Source: Bacilli bacterium (lineage in GTDB: Bacteria > Bacillota_I > Bacilli_A > RF39 > UBA660). Taken from it: 64,000 nucleotides of DNA. A program made the translations under genes and the position numbers. The stretch is from NCBI GenBank assembly GCA_017511805.1, contig JAFWJA010000011.1, positions 1-64,000 of the forward strand, read 5' to 3'. The notes under the pieces are model-generated. The model was not told where the DNA came from. It saw only the letters and a list, made by a program, of their open reading frames with translations, and made no database searches. Positions 16,468 to 26,500 of this stretch are shown here, piece by piece. Each line of letters begins with the position of its first letter. Position 1 is the stretch's first letter.

Positions 16468-17718
16468 TTACACTAATTCGATATCTGCACCTAAAGATTT
16501 AAGTTTTTCTACTATATTTTCATATCCTCTAAGTATATAATCAGCATTATTGATTACTGTCTTACCTGGTGCAATTAAAGCTGCTACTACTAAACCTGCA
16601 CCTGCTCTTAAATCTGTAGCATTTACTTCAGTTCCTTTTAACTTTGCAGGACCTGTTATTGTAGCAGTATCTCCATTAATCTTAATTTTTGCTCCCATTT
16701 TCATTAATTCATATAAGTTTAGGAATCTATTTTCCCATATAGTTTCTTGTATTTCTGAATCTCCTTTAGCTATGGTCATTAATGAAGCTAAAACTTGTTG
16801 CAAATCTGTGGGAAAACCAGGATATACTTCTGTTTTTATCTTACATGATTTTAGTTCATCATAACTTTTTATTACTACTTTATCTTCTTTTATATCAAGA
16901 TTAATTCCCATTTCTACCAGTTTTTCATTTAATGATTCCACGTGTTCAGGTATTATATTCTTAATAGTTACTTTTTCACCCATAGCAGCCGCTATTATTT
17001 CATATGTACCTGTTTCTATTCTATCTGGTATAACTTCATGGAAACAAGAATGAAGATGTTTAACACCTTTAATCTTTATTGTTTTTGTTCCTGCTCCTGT
17101 TATTTTTGCTCCCATATTATTTAAATAAGTTGCAACATTTACTATTTCTGGTTCTTTTGCTGCATTTTCTATTATAGTTACACCTTCAGCTTTAACAGCA
17201 GCATACATTAAATTAATAGTTGCACCTACTGATGCGAAATCTAAATATATCTTTGTTCCTTTTAGTTCTTTAGCATCTATTATAAAATTATCTCCATCTT
17301 CTGTTACTTTAGCACCTAATTTTTTAAAACCTTTTAAATGAAGATCTATTGGTCTTGCTCCTATAGTACATCCACCTGGGAAACACATCTCAACATGTTT
17401 ATATTTTCCTAATAAAGCTCCCATAAAATAATATGATGCTCTTAATTTTTTTACTAAATTTTCATCTATTCTTTTATTTTCAATATTTTCTGATGAAATA
17501 AATAGTTCACCATTCTTTTTTCTTTTTATTTTAGCATTTAAGAATACTAACATTTCTTCTAAGGCATCTACATCAGATATATTAGGAACATTAGATAATG
17601 TTATACTTTCATCACATAAAATAGCACCTGGAATTAATGCAACTGCACTATTCTTTGCACCACTAATATTAATTGTACCATTTAATTTTTTTCCACCATG
17701 AATTATTATTTTGTGCAT
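16468..17718 (-). CDS. murA: UDP-N-acetylglucosamine 1-carboxyvinyltransferase
   Basis: 416 residues, full length. Adds enolpyruvate from PEP to UDP-GlcNAc, the first committed step of peptidoglycan synthesis. Catalytic Cys117 is in PGGCTIGARPIDLH, with K22 in SGAKNSAVALIP. Cys rather than Asp at this position predicts fosfomycin-sensitive type. GGGAGGTCTAAT precedes the ATG. Upstream of spoIID in the order of B. subtilis murAA-spoIID-spoIIQ, with rpmE and rpiB inserted between. Confidence 0.97.
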   Translation of the reverse strand: MHKIIIHGGKKLNGTINISGAKNSAVALIPGAILCDESITLSNVPNISDVDALEEMLVFLNAKIKRKKNGELFISSENIENKRIDENLVKKLRASYYFMGALLGKYKHVEMCFPGGCTIGARPIDLHLKGFKKLGAKVTEDGDNFIIDAKELKGTKIYLDFASVGATINLMYAAVKAEGVTIIENAAKEPEIVNVATYLNNMGAKITGAGTKTIKIKGVKHLHSCFHEVIPDRIETGTYEIIAAAMGEKVTIKNIIPEHVESLNEKLVEMGINLDIKEDKVVIKSYDELKSCKIKTEVYPGFPTDLQQVLASLMTIAKGDSEIQETIWENRFLNLYELMKMGAKIKINGDTATITGPAKLKGTEVNATDLRAGAGLVVAALIAPGKTVINNADYILRGYENIVEKLKSLGADIELV

Positions 17719-17798
17719 ATTAGACCTCCCAATATCTATTACATATTATGATTAATTAATCATTTAGTTCACTTTAATTTTATCATAATTAATTTCTA

Positions 17799-17825
17799 AA
17801 AAAAAGAGTATTTTTAAATACTCTT
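17799..17825 (-). terminator. Terminator of the surface-protein pair
   Basis: AAGAGTATTT/AAATACTCTT (17804-17825) followed leftward by eight T, just after the stop of the 17828-19042 gene. Confidence 0.75.
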
Positions 17826-17827
17826 AA

Positions 17828-19042
17828 TTATGCTGAGTAAAATAATTTTTTTGCCCCATTTAAAGAAGTTGTTTTACTTTCTATAGCTTGTTTTGCTTTA
17901 TGAATTTGTGTACAAGCAATATTATTCCATCCAGTTACTTCCATCTTCATAATATTTTTAGCATAAGCAATTAATAAATTACTATCATTTAATGAAATAT
18001 AATATTTATTTGAGAATTGTTTAGCCATTTCTTCATCAGTTAAGTTTAATTCTTCAGCTACTTCAACATAGCTAACTGCATTTTCATAGTTTTCTTCAGT
18101 AATTAAACCTTCTCTCATTAATGTTTCAACTGTAGCATTTAAATCTCTTTCATCTTGAGTAAAGTTAATTTTAACTGTTTCAATATTTCCATATACTTCA
18201 GCTTCTAAGTAAATAGTATGATTATTCATAGCAGCAGCCATTCTTAATCCATTTACATGTGTTAAAGCTGCAACATATTTTTGACCATTTTTTGCAAAAC
18301 TTCCGATATTATTTGAATCATAATTTATATCAGTAACTTCTTGTTTAATTACATAATCATAAATTGCATCTAAATCTGTTTCACCAGTTTTATTCATTAC
18401 ATCTATTTCATGATCTCTTACAGTTTCATATTCTTCAATTTCTTCAACTAATGCCTTTGATCCAGCTAAATTTAAATCAACATATTTAGTCAATGATGGA
18501 TGAGACATACATTCAAACTTATCTACATCAAATTCCTTAGTATTAACGTTATCAATTTTTTGTCTAAATGTGTCTGAATACATAACTGTATCTATAGCTG
18601 CTGATGCTTTATCTATTCTACCATTATCAATAATAACATTTCCGTCTTCATCAGTATATTTATCATTTATAACAAATATCATATCTCTAATTGTATCTTT
18701 ATCAATTGCATTCTTTTCATAAAATTCTTTATTGTCATTATAAATAGTATCAACTGTAGCTTCTATTGAAGCATTATCTTCAACATTTAATGAACCAACT
18801 AATTCTTTTTTTGTTTCAGATGTTGCTTCTGTTGTTTTTTCTGTTTCTTTTTCTGTAATAACTTCTTCTGGTTTTTCAGAAACTTTTGTTGAAGCATCTG
18901 CTACAACTTCAGTACCAGAATTATTAGTATTATTTTTACCACAAGCAGTAAAACCTGTAGCTAATGCTGTAACTAATGCTACTCTAAATATTAATTCTTT
19001 AATAGTTTTCTTATCAAATTTTTTATTACTAATCTTTCTCAT
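17828..19042 (-). CDS. Putative lipoprotein, Thr/Glu-rich N-terminus
   Basis: 404 residues. A basic N-terminal region, a hydrophobic segment ALVTALATGFTAC with a lipobox-like end (Cys34), then a Thr/Glu/Ser-rich linker (~40-75) and a mostly helical domain (~80-400) with no family I recognise. GGGGGATTAGAAT precedes the ATG. Thirteen bases after the 19055-20221 gene, so they form an operon and may act together at the cell surface. The linker resembles the Thr/Glu-rich part of the partner protein. Confidence 0.65.
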   Translation of the reverse strand: MRKISNKKFDKKTIKELIFRVALVTALATGFTACGKNNTNNSGTEVVADASTKVSEKPEEVITEKETEKTTEATSETKKELVGSLNVEDNASIEATVDTIYNDNKEFYEKNAIDKDTIRDMIFVINDKYTDEDGNVIIDNGRIDKASAAIDTVMYSDTFRQKIDNVNTKEFDVDKFECMSHPSLTKYVDLNLAGSKALVEEIEEYETVRDHEIDVMNKTGETDLDAIYDYVIKQEVTDINYDSNNIGSFAKNGQKYVAALTHVNGLRMAAAMNNHTIYLEAEVYGNIETVKINFTQDERDLNATVETLMREGLITEENYENAVSYVEVAEELNLTDEEMAKQFSNKYYISLNDSNLLIAYAKNIMKMEVTGWNNIACTQIHKAKQAIESKTTSLNGAKKLFYSA

Positions 19043-19054
19043 ATTCTAATCCCC

Positions 19055-20221
19055 CTATGCTAAAACTAATTTTTTAACCTTATTTACTTTTCCAGTAATG
19101 TCATATGTTATTTCATCTTCACCATCAACATTGTCTAATGATGGTAATGTTGTATTGTTGTTATTATCATCTTTATTATTGTCATTTTGTTTATTATTAT
19201 CTTTGTTATTATCTTTATTGTCATTAACGACAACTTCATCATTTCCTTCAACATTATCTATTGGAGGTAATGTTGGATCTGCAGGAACTATTGTAACAAT
19301 ATCTTTTACATCATCTTTTTGATTATCAATAATAACTGTAGATGGTTCTATATCTTGATAATTTTCGTCTTGCTTATTATCATCTTTATTGTTATCGTCT
19401 TGCTTATTATTATCTTTGTTATTGTCTTTATTATCGTCTTTATTATCGTCTTTGTTAGTATCTTTATTATTATCTTTATTATTATCTTTGTTATTATCAG
19501 ATGTTTTATTATCATCTGTTTTTGTATCTGTTTTAGAATCATCATTTACTTTTGTAGTATCATTTGATGTTTTTTTAGTATTATTTGATTTCTTATTATC
19601 TTGTCCAGATGGTTGTTTATTACTATCTTTTTTAGTTTCTGTTTTTAAATCGTCTTCTGTAATTATTTTATACTCGATTTTTTTGTCTTCTGTTGATTCA
19701 GTTGTATTTAATTCATTTTCATTCTTAGATAATTCAGTATTTTCTGTTTCAGTACCATCTTCTTTTAATTCTTCACTAGTAGATGTTTCTTCTTTTTGAA
19801 GATTATCTCTTTCGTTATTACCTACATAATTTAATAATAAAGTTAAACCACCAATTGCTAATACAGCACCAGCAGCTAAAGATGTACATAAAAAGATTTT
19901 TTTCTTTTTAGTTCTAGTACTTTCAATATTATCTAGATTTCCAGCTAGGATTTCATTAATCTCGTCTGCATTTTCACTATATACTTCTTTTTCATTCATC
20001 ATAGTTTCAATATATTTGTATTCGTTATCCCATGGATCAAATCTTTTTAATTTTTGAGAAAGTACATCTGTAGGATATTTATCTAAAAGTGCTTTTTGAT
20101 TTCTTAATATTAATATTTGCTTATCTAATTCATCAGCGTTATTATCCTTATCACTTAATAACCTACTAATTTCTTTTCTTATTTCTTTGTATGTTATAAA
20201 TCTTGATTTTTCTTTTTCCAT
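19055..20221 (-). CDS. Membrane-anchored protein with Asn/Asp/Lys-rich repeats
   Basis: 388 residues. A cytoplasmic N-terminal ~115 residues rich in charged helices, one membrane helix (KKKIFLCTSLAAGAVLAIGGLTLLLNYVG region, ~115-145), then an outside part dominated by NKDDNKDN-type low complexity (~195-300). Two copies of an LPxxDNVxGxDE motif flank a second Asn/Asp-rich tract. Topology (inside domain, helix, disordered outside stalk) recalls anti-sigma factors or wall-spanning receptors, but no domain was recognised. AGGGGGAATATTT precedes the ATG. Length of the repeat probably varies between strains. Confidence 0.65.
   Translation of the reverse strand: MEKEKSRFITYKEIRKEISRLLSDKDNNADELDKQILILRNQKALLDKYPTDVLSQKLKRFDPWDNEYKYIETMMNEKEVYSENADEINEILAGNLDNIESTRTKKKKIFLCTSLAAGAVLAIGGLTLLLNYVGNNERDNLQKEETSTSEELKEDGTETENTELSKNENELNTTESTEDKKIEYKIITEDDLKTETKKDSNKQPSGQDNKKSNNTKKTSNDTTKVNDDSKTDTKTDDNKTSDNNKDNNKDNNKDTNKDDNKDDNKDNNKDNNKQDDNNKDDNKQDENYQDIEPSTVIIDNQKDDVKDIVTIVPADPTLPPIDNVEGNDEVVVNDNKDNNKDNNKQNDNNKDDNNNNTTLPSLDNVDGEDEITYDITGKVNKVKKLVLA
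19369..19500. repeat. Low-complexity tandem repeat encoding N/D/K stalk
   Basis: Degenerate tandem units of the TTATTATCTTTG / TTATCGTCTTTA type, 9-18 bp, inside the 19055-20221 gene; a second shorter tract lies at about 19155-19225. Such repeats are prone to copy-number change by slipped-strand replication. Confidence 0.7.
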
Positions 20222-20299
20222 AAATATTCCCCCTCAAAATAACGTGATTTATATTAACACAAGTATCATTATTTGTCAAATAAAAAAGAAGATTATATA

Positions 20300-21100
20300 T
20301 TATAAGCTATTACTTATACTTATAAAATCTTCTATACTTAAACTTTCAGCACGAATTGTTAAATCTTTACCTATTTTTTTTAAAGATTCTTCAATTTTTT
20401 CTAAATCATATCCTTTTAAGTTGTTTTTTAGGTTTTTCCTTTTAAATTTAAAGGAATCACGTACTAATTTAAAGAATAATTCCTCGTTATTTGCTTTGTA
20501 TTTATTATTTCTTTTAAATTCTATAATTACACTATCTACATTTGGTTTAGGTACAAAACAATTTCTTGATACATCCATTAATTTTCTTATATCAAAATAA
20601 TAATTTAAAAAAATTGTTAATGAATTATATTCTTTTGAATTAGGTTTTGCATTAAATCTCTCACCAACTTCTTTTTGAACCATAACAACTATTTTTTCTA
20701 CTGGTATTTTATCATTTATTAATTTAGTAATTATAGGTGTTGTGATGTAATATGGTAGATTTGCTACTACATAAAGCTTTTTATAATCATATTTTTTTAT
20801 ATCTTCTATCGGATTTGCCTTTAAAAAGTCTTTAAAAACTATTTCAACGTTATCTGTTTCCTTTAATTGTTCACCAATTATTTTTTTTAGACTATCATCA
20901 ATCTCATATCCAATTACACTTTTAGCACTTTTTGAAAGATAATAAGTAAGATATGCTGCTCCTACTCCTATTTCAATAACTAAAGTATCTTTATCTACTT
21001 CTGATTTTTCCACAATATTTCTTAGAATGTTTTCATCTTTTAAAAAGTTTTGTCCAAATTTTTTCTTAAAATTATAATCTTTTACTAATTCTTGATTCAT
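20300..21100 (-). CDS. rsmA: 16S rRNA adenine-N6,N6 dimethyltransferase
   Basis: 266 residues. SAM-dependent Rossmann methyltransferase that dimethylates two adjacent adenines in helix 45 of 16S rRNA. FGQNFL, VIEIGVGAAYLTYYL (SAM site), YEID, and catalytic NLPYYITTPI are present. Its ATG overlaps the tatD stop as ATGA, so the two are translationally coupled. In B. subtilis yabD (tatD) and ksgA are also close, with rnmV between; rnmV is missing here. Confidence 0.97.
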   Translation of the reverse strand: MNQELVKDYNFKKKFGQNFLKDENILRNIVEKSEVDKDTLVIEIGVGAAYLTYYLSKSAKSVIGYEIDDSLKKIIGEQLKETDNVEIVFKDFLKANPIEDIKKYDYKKLYVVANLPYYITTPIITKLINDKIPVEKIVVMVQKEVGERFNAKPNSKEYNSLTIFLNYYFDIRKLMDVSRNCFVPKPNVDSVIIEFKRNNKYKANNEELFFKLVRDSFKFKRKNLKNNLKGYDLEKIEESLKKIGKDLTIRAESLSIEDFISISNSL

Positions 21101-21846
21101 ATTTTATATAACTCCTTAGCATTATTTGTTGTTATATTAACTACTTCTTCATACGATATTTCTTTTATTTCTGATATTTTTCTAGCAATATATTCTAGAT
21201 TTAATGGTGAATTTTGTTTTCCCCTATTTGGTTCTGGTGATAAATAAGGGCTATCAGTTTCAATTAATATATCTTTTAAATCTATATTTTTTATTATTTC
21301 TATGCCCTTTTTGTTGTTTTTATATGTAATCGGTCCATCAATTCCTATTTTAAAACCTAGTTTTATAAATTCTTTTGCCATTTCTAAACTTCCTGTGTAA
21401 CAATGCATAGATCCTTTAGATACACCAGATTCCTTTATAATATCATAAACATCTTGTATAGATTCTCTTGCATGAACTATGACTGGTAAATCATACTTTT
21501 TAGATAATTCTAATTGTGCTTTAAAGTATTCAATTTGCTTATCTTTATTATCTTTTGTCCAATAGTAATCTAAACCTATTTCACCTATAGCTACTATATC
21601 ATTATTTTTTATTAATTCTTCTAATTTTTTTAAATCATCTTTATTGAAAGTATCTATTTGATCATAATTTAAACCAATAGCTGCGTAAACATTATTATAT
21701 TTCTTTGATAATTCTATTATTTCTTTTGAAGTATTAATATCAATTGCATTATCTATAATAGAAATATCTTTTTTATTACATTCTTCAATGATTTCTTTAT
21801 AATTATCCATTTCTTCTTCATAAACATGACAATGTGTATCTATCAT
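21097..21846 (-). CDS. tatD: TatD-family metal-dependent deoxyribonuclease
   Basis: 249 residues from the ATG at 21846 (AGGTG six bases ahead). TIM-barrel amidohydrolase fold with MIDTHCHVYEEEMD (HxH metal site), GEIGLDYYW (Glu ligand), PVIVHAR, MHCYTG, and ETDSPYLSPEPNRGKQNSP. TatD enzymes remove 3' nucleotides from DNA and RNA. Overlaps rsmA by 4 bases. Confidence 0.95.
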   Translation of the reverse strand: MIDTHCHVYEEEMDNYKEIIEECNKKDISIIDNAIDINTSKEIIELSKKYNNVYAAIGLNYDQIDTFNKDDLKKLEELIKNNDIVAIGEIGLDYYWTKDNKDKQIEYFKAQLELSKKYDLPVIVHARESIQDVYDIIKESGVSKGSMHCYTGSLEMAKEFIKLGFKIGIDGPITYKNNKKGIEIIKNIDLKDILIETDSPYLSPEPNRGKQNSPLNLEYIARKISEIKEISYEEVVNITTNNAKELYKI

Positions 21847-21887
21847 TTCCATCACCTAAAAAGATTATACCATAATAAGTATAATCT

Positions 21888-22421
21888 TTATATTCTAATA
21901 TTTCTTTTAATACAAGTATTAATTAGATAGAATAAATCTTTATCAGATAAACTAATATTTTTTAAACATAATTGAGTTGCTAATCCATGAGTATATATAC
22001 CAACATCTCTAAGTGCTGCTTTTGCTCTTTCTTCACTTATTTTATATTCATCAACTACATGTTTAACAGCAAATTTATTTGTTTTTATTAATTTACTATC
22101 TGATAAATCACTTAAAAATAATGCTTTAAACATACTATTTTCTTTTTTTGCATACATAGCATATGCATAACTTGTTGTTAATAAATAGTTATTGTTATTA
22201 ACTATTTTGTCACTAAATTCATTATATTCTTCATTTAATTTCTTTTTTAAATCCTTTTTATAAAGATCCATATTACTATATAATCTAAATAATGGTTGAG
22301 TAGAACATCCAATATAATTAGACAATTCTCTAACACTTAGTGAATCAATACCTTTTTCCTTTATAAAATCTAGACTCTTATTAATAATATAATCCTTTTC
22401 AAAAACTGCTTTTCTTGCCAT
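21888..22421 (-). CDS. TetR-family transcription regulator
   Basis: 177 residues from the ATG at 22421 (GGGGG ahead). N-terminal TetR helix-turn-helix: IINKSLDFIKEKGIDSLSVRELSNYIGCSTQPLFRLY, with a C-terminal ligand/dimer domain of the WHG-like kind. A 26-bp palindrome sits on its own promoter, which suggests autorepression. No transporter or enzyme gene is divergent to it, so its other targets are not visible here. Confidence 0.88.
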   Translation of the reverse strand: MARKAVFEKDYIINKSLDFIKEKGIDSLSVRELSNYIGCSTQPLFRLYSNMDLYKKDLKKKLNEEYNEFSDKIVNNNNYLLTTSYAYAMYAKKENSMFKALFLSDLSDSKLIKTNKFAVKHVVDEYKISEERAKAALRDVGIYTHGLATQLCLKNISLSDKDLFYLINTCIKRNIRI

Positions 22422-22436
22422 AAATACCCCCAAAAA

Positions 22437-22462
22437 AATAAAATAACGAGTGTTATTTTATT
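22437..22462. promoter_or_regulatory. Palindromic operator of the TetR-type gene
   Basis: Arms AATAAAATAAC (22437-22447) and GTTATTTTATT (22452-22462) separated by GAGT, perfect over 11 bp. It covers the -10 region and lies just ahead of the TetR-family ribosome site, as expected for an autorepressor. Confidence 0.65.
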
Positions 22463-22484
22463 ATATTTGTTTATTTATGTCAAA
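22455..22484 (-). promoter_or_regulatory. Promoter of the TetR-type gene
   Basis: TTGACA (22479-22484), 18 bp, TAAAAT (22455-22460), read leftward; the -10 overlaps the palindrome. Confidence 0.55.
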
Positions 22485-22489
22485 TTTTT

Positions 22490-22963
22490 TTATTTATTTG
22501 TAGATCCAATACCGCCTTTTCTTGAAGAAGATATTTCTTCTTCATTATCTACAGTATTATAGTTTAAGAATATTCCTTGAGCTATTTTATCTCCTACTCC
22601 TACTTTATAAACTTTATCTCCTTCGTTTTGAAGAGCTACATAAATATGACCTTCATTAGCCTCATTATTATAGTAATCTGAATCAATTACTCCTACTTGG
22701 TTACAAAGTCTTATATTATATTTAAATCCCATGCTACTTCTTACTAAGATTGCTAAAAACTCATTAGCATTCATCTTAGCTTTAATTCCAGTAGGTACTT
22801 TTATTATTTCACCTGGTTCTAATTCAAATTCTATAGGACTTTTAAAGTCATAACCAGCTGAAAACTTAGTTGATCTACTAGGAAGAGTTATATCGGAATA
22901 CATACATTTTCCCTTTAAATCTTTCTCGTATTGTTCATAACTTATTATTTCAAACTTTCTCAT
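22490..22963 (-). CDS. dut: dUTP diphosphatase
   Basis: 157 residues from the ATG at 22963, preceded by GGGTGATAGA. Trimeric dUTPase motifs are visible in order: SAGYDF (I), VRSSMGFKYN (II), NQVGVIDSDYYN (III), and the C-terminal SRKGGIGSTNK (V) that closes over the substrate. Hydrolyses dUTP to dUMP and PPi, keeping uracil out of DNA and supplying dUMP. It follows spoVT, an order not typical of B. subtilis. Confidence 0.93.
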   Translation of the reverse strand: MRKFEIISYEQYEKDLKGKCMYSDITLPSRSTKFSAGYDFKSPIEFELEPGEIIKVPTGIKAKMNANEFLAILVRSSMGFKYNIRLCNQVGVIDSDYYNNEANEGHIYVALQNEGDKVYKVGVGDKIAQGIFLNYNTVDNEEEISSSRKGGIGSTNK

Positions 22964-23009
22964 TCTATCACCCATAATAATTATAACATAATCATATAGG
23001 TAATTCAAT

Positions 23010-23504
23010 TTATCTACTAAATAAACTTGAAATAATATCTATTATTCTTTTATCAGATTCTTCTATTTTTTCGTTAGAAAATAATATAATCATACCTGAT
23101 ATATTACTATCTATAATTATGTTTTTAGAATAATAAAATGATTTTATCTTAATATCAAAACAAATATCTAAATCATATTCATTATCTAGTCCTTTATTAC
23201 TCAATAATATACTTTTTAAAAAGGTACTTATTTCTTTCTTATTATAATCTTGATTAGAATATAAAATTTTATCTCTATTAGTAATAATGACATTTTTATT
23301 AGTTATTTTATTAATTAGCATTCCAAATAGTTTTATCTGATTTTCATATTCATCTAATACATTATATTTTTTTAACATTACTTTATTATCATATAAACTA
23401 ATTTCCATTGTTTCATTATTTTCAATCTTTAATATTCTTCTTATTTCTTTTGGAATTACTATTCTTCCTAAATCATCAATTCTCTTAATAAAACTTAAAT
23501 TCAT
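23010..23504 (-). CDS. spoVT: Stage V sporulation regulator SpoVT
   Basis: 164 residues. N-terminal AbrB-type swapped-hairpin DNA-binding domain (RIDDLGRIVIPKEIRRILKI...MEISLYDNKVMLKKY) and a C-terminal GAF-like domain (~55-160). Length and two-domain layout match SpoVT (178 residues in B. subtilis) rather than AbrB. SpoVT modulates sigma-G-dependent genes in the forespore. Position directly downstream of mfd matches B. subtilis mfd-spoVT. Confidence 0.9.
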   Translation of the reverse strand: MNLSFIKRIDDLGRIVIPKEIRRILKIENNETMEISLYDNKVMLKKYNVLDEYENQIKLFGMLINKITNKNVIITNRDKILYSNQDYNKKEISTFLKSILLSNKGLDNEYDLDICFDIKIKSFYYSKNIIIDSNISGMIILFSNEKIEESDKRIIDIISSLFSR

Positions 23505-23525
23505 TTACTTCACCATTTTTATTGT

Positions 23526-23556
23526 GGAAAAAAAGATAGTGTTTATACTATCTTTT
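23526..23556 (-). terminator. Terminator of mfd
   Basis: AAAAGATAGT/ACTATCTTTT with a 6-base loop (23531-23556) and a T run leftward; includes the mfd stop codon. spoVT begins ~20 bases later and thus may depend on read-through. Confidence 0.7.
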
Positions 23557-26500
23557 TAATATAATCTAATAAATCAGTTAAATAATATACAAAATGTTTA
23601 TCTAGACCTGATAGCAATAGTTTAATGAATAATCTATCACTTTTATAGTTAAATCTGAATTTTTCTGATAAATTTGATGCATAATAGAATAATTCTGATA
23701 CATCTAGTTTTTCCACAGTGTTTTTATCTAAAGAGAATTCTACATATAGATTATTTTGTACTACATCATTTATATTTAATGATTTAGCTTGTTTTTCAAA
23801 CCATTCACTATACATATAAACAATAACTTCTTCTGATAATTTACCAAATCTATCTTCTAATTCTTGTTTAACTGTTTCAATCTTATCTTTTGAATCTATT
23901 TCGTTAATTAATCTATGGATTTCAATCTTTAGAGAATCACTACTTACATATGAATTATCAATATGTGTTTCTACTTCGATTAATGGTTTTTCATTTTCAA
24001 TTATTTCTTCTTTTATTTCAAGACCTTTTAATCTAGCTACTTCATCATTAAGTATCTTAACATATAGATCATAACCAACTGAATCAATAAATCCTGCTTG
24101 CTCTGAACCAAGTATATCTCCCGCACCTCTTATAGATAAATCTCTCATTGCTATAGAGAATCCACTTCCTAATTCAGTAAATTCTTTAATAGCATTTAGT
24201 CTTTTAACAGCAGCTTCATTTAATACTTTACTCTTACTATGCATTAAATAAGCATATGCGATTTTATTACTTCTTCCTACTCTACCTCTTATTTGATATA
24301 GTTGTGATAAACCAAATCTTTCTGCATCATATATAATTAGTGTATTAACATTAGGTATATCAATACCTGTTTCTATTATTGTTGTACATAATAATATATC
24401 AAATTCGTTATTGATAAAGGCATTCATGGTGTCCTCTAGTTCTTCTTTTGACATTTGACCATGTGCAATTCTAATATCTGCTTCTGGTACTAATCTTTTT
24501 AATTCCATCATCTTTTCTTCAATAAATTCAACTCTGTTAAATAAAATAAATACCTGTCCTTTTCTAGACATTTCCTTATAAATAGCATCTTTTATTAATG
24601 CATTACTTTCTTCTACAACATAAGTTTGTACTGGATATCTAGATGCAGGTGGTGTTTCAATTAAAGCTAAATCTCTTATTCCTACTAATGACATTTGAAG
24701 AGTTCTAGGAATTGGAGTAGCACTAAGTGTTAAAACATCTACGTTTGCTTTATATTCCTTGATTTTTTCTTTATGTGTAACACCAAATCTTTGTTCCTCA
24801 TCTATTATAAGTAAACCTAAATCTTTAAATTTAATGTTATTATTTAATAATTTATGAGTACCAATCACTATATCTATCTTACCTTTTTCTAGTTTATCAT
24901 ATATTTCATTTACTCTTCTTGTACTTGTATATCTATTTAATAAAGCTATTTCTATACCAAAACTTTTAAATCTTTCTAGTGAATTAGCGTATTGTTGATT
25001 AGAAAGAATAGTTGTTGGACATAAATAAGCGACTTGTTTACCTGAATTAACTGCTTTAAACATTGCCCTAAAAGCAACTTCTGTCTTACCATAACCTACA
25101 TCACCACATAAAAGCATATCCATTGGTACATTTGATTCCATTGCTTTTTTAATTTTATCTATTGCAATAAATTGATCTTTTGTTAATGTGTAGCCAAACT
25201 CTGAATCAAAGTCTTTTTGAAGATCATCATCTTTTTTAAAGGCAAAGCCTTCTTTCATACTTCTTTCTGCGGATATTTTAATTAATTTATCTGCGATATC
25301 TTTTACCTTATTCTTGATTCTTAACTTTGTTTTTTGCCATTCAGTACTTCCTAATTTATTTAATTTAGGGGCAAATCCTTCTTTTGAAGAATATTTACTG
25401 ATTAAATCTATCTTTTCCACAGGAATAAATAATTTATCCTTACCTTGATAACTTATTTCTAGGTAATCTTTTTTATTTCCATTCTTAACAAGAGTCTTTA
25501 AACCATTATAAACTCCAATACCATGATTTATATGTACTACATAATCCCCAACTGTAAGATTATTAACATCTTTAATCTTAGTTCCTACTTTTAACTTGTT
25601 TTTATAGTTAACATTCTTTATTTTTTGACCAAATAACTCATTTTCTGTGATTAATATATATTTATCTAGTTCAAATCCTTCATCATAATCTTCTTTTACT
25701 ATATTTAATTCATTAATAAATAACTTATCAATTGTTGTTAGTTTTGGCTCTATTTTAAGGAATTTCTTAACATTTTCTATTTTTCTATCGCTGTTAACAG
25801 AAATAACAACTGTTTTTTTATGAAATAATGCTGTATTTATATATTCATTTATTAAATCTATATTAGATTTAAAATTATCTATATTTTTAGCACCAATATT
25901 ATATATTTTATCTAGTTTCTTATTCTTTAGAAGATTATCCACAGTTAAAAGATAAACTGTATCCTTAAACTTAATATCATCTATATTATACATATAATTA
26001 GTTTTACATCTTTCTTCTAAAGCAGAATCATATTCAAATATCTCATTTCTTAAACTAACATATGAATTATTTAATTGATCAAAGTCTTTAATTATAGTTA
26101 TTGGATTATCTAAATAATCAAATATTGAACTAGTATCACATACTAAAGGTAAGTTCTTTTGTCTATCTTCTATTTCAATACCTTTTTTATTGATAAACTC
26201 AGAATATGAATTAATTACAACCTCATTTATTTCTTTATTAGATCTTTGAGTATCAGGATCAAAATATCTTATAGAATCAATTTCATCTCCCCAAAACTCT
26301 ATTCTTATAGGTAAATCTTCTTTTATTGGATATAGATCTAAAATAAATCCTCTAGATGCCATTTCACCTGTATTAGTAACAGTTGTTTCTGATATATAAC
26401 CTAGAGACGCTAATTTACGAGTTAATTCATCTTTATCTATTGTATCTCCCTTTTTAAAAGTAATAACACTATCTTTCCATATTTCTTTAGTAGGAAGATA

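Noticed and set aside
19098-19799. Plus-strand Leu/Ser-rich and Ile-rich frames opposite the surface-protein gene
   Set aside because: They are antisense images of the N/D/K repeat; no ribosome site and no plausible protein.
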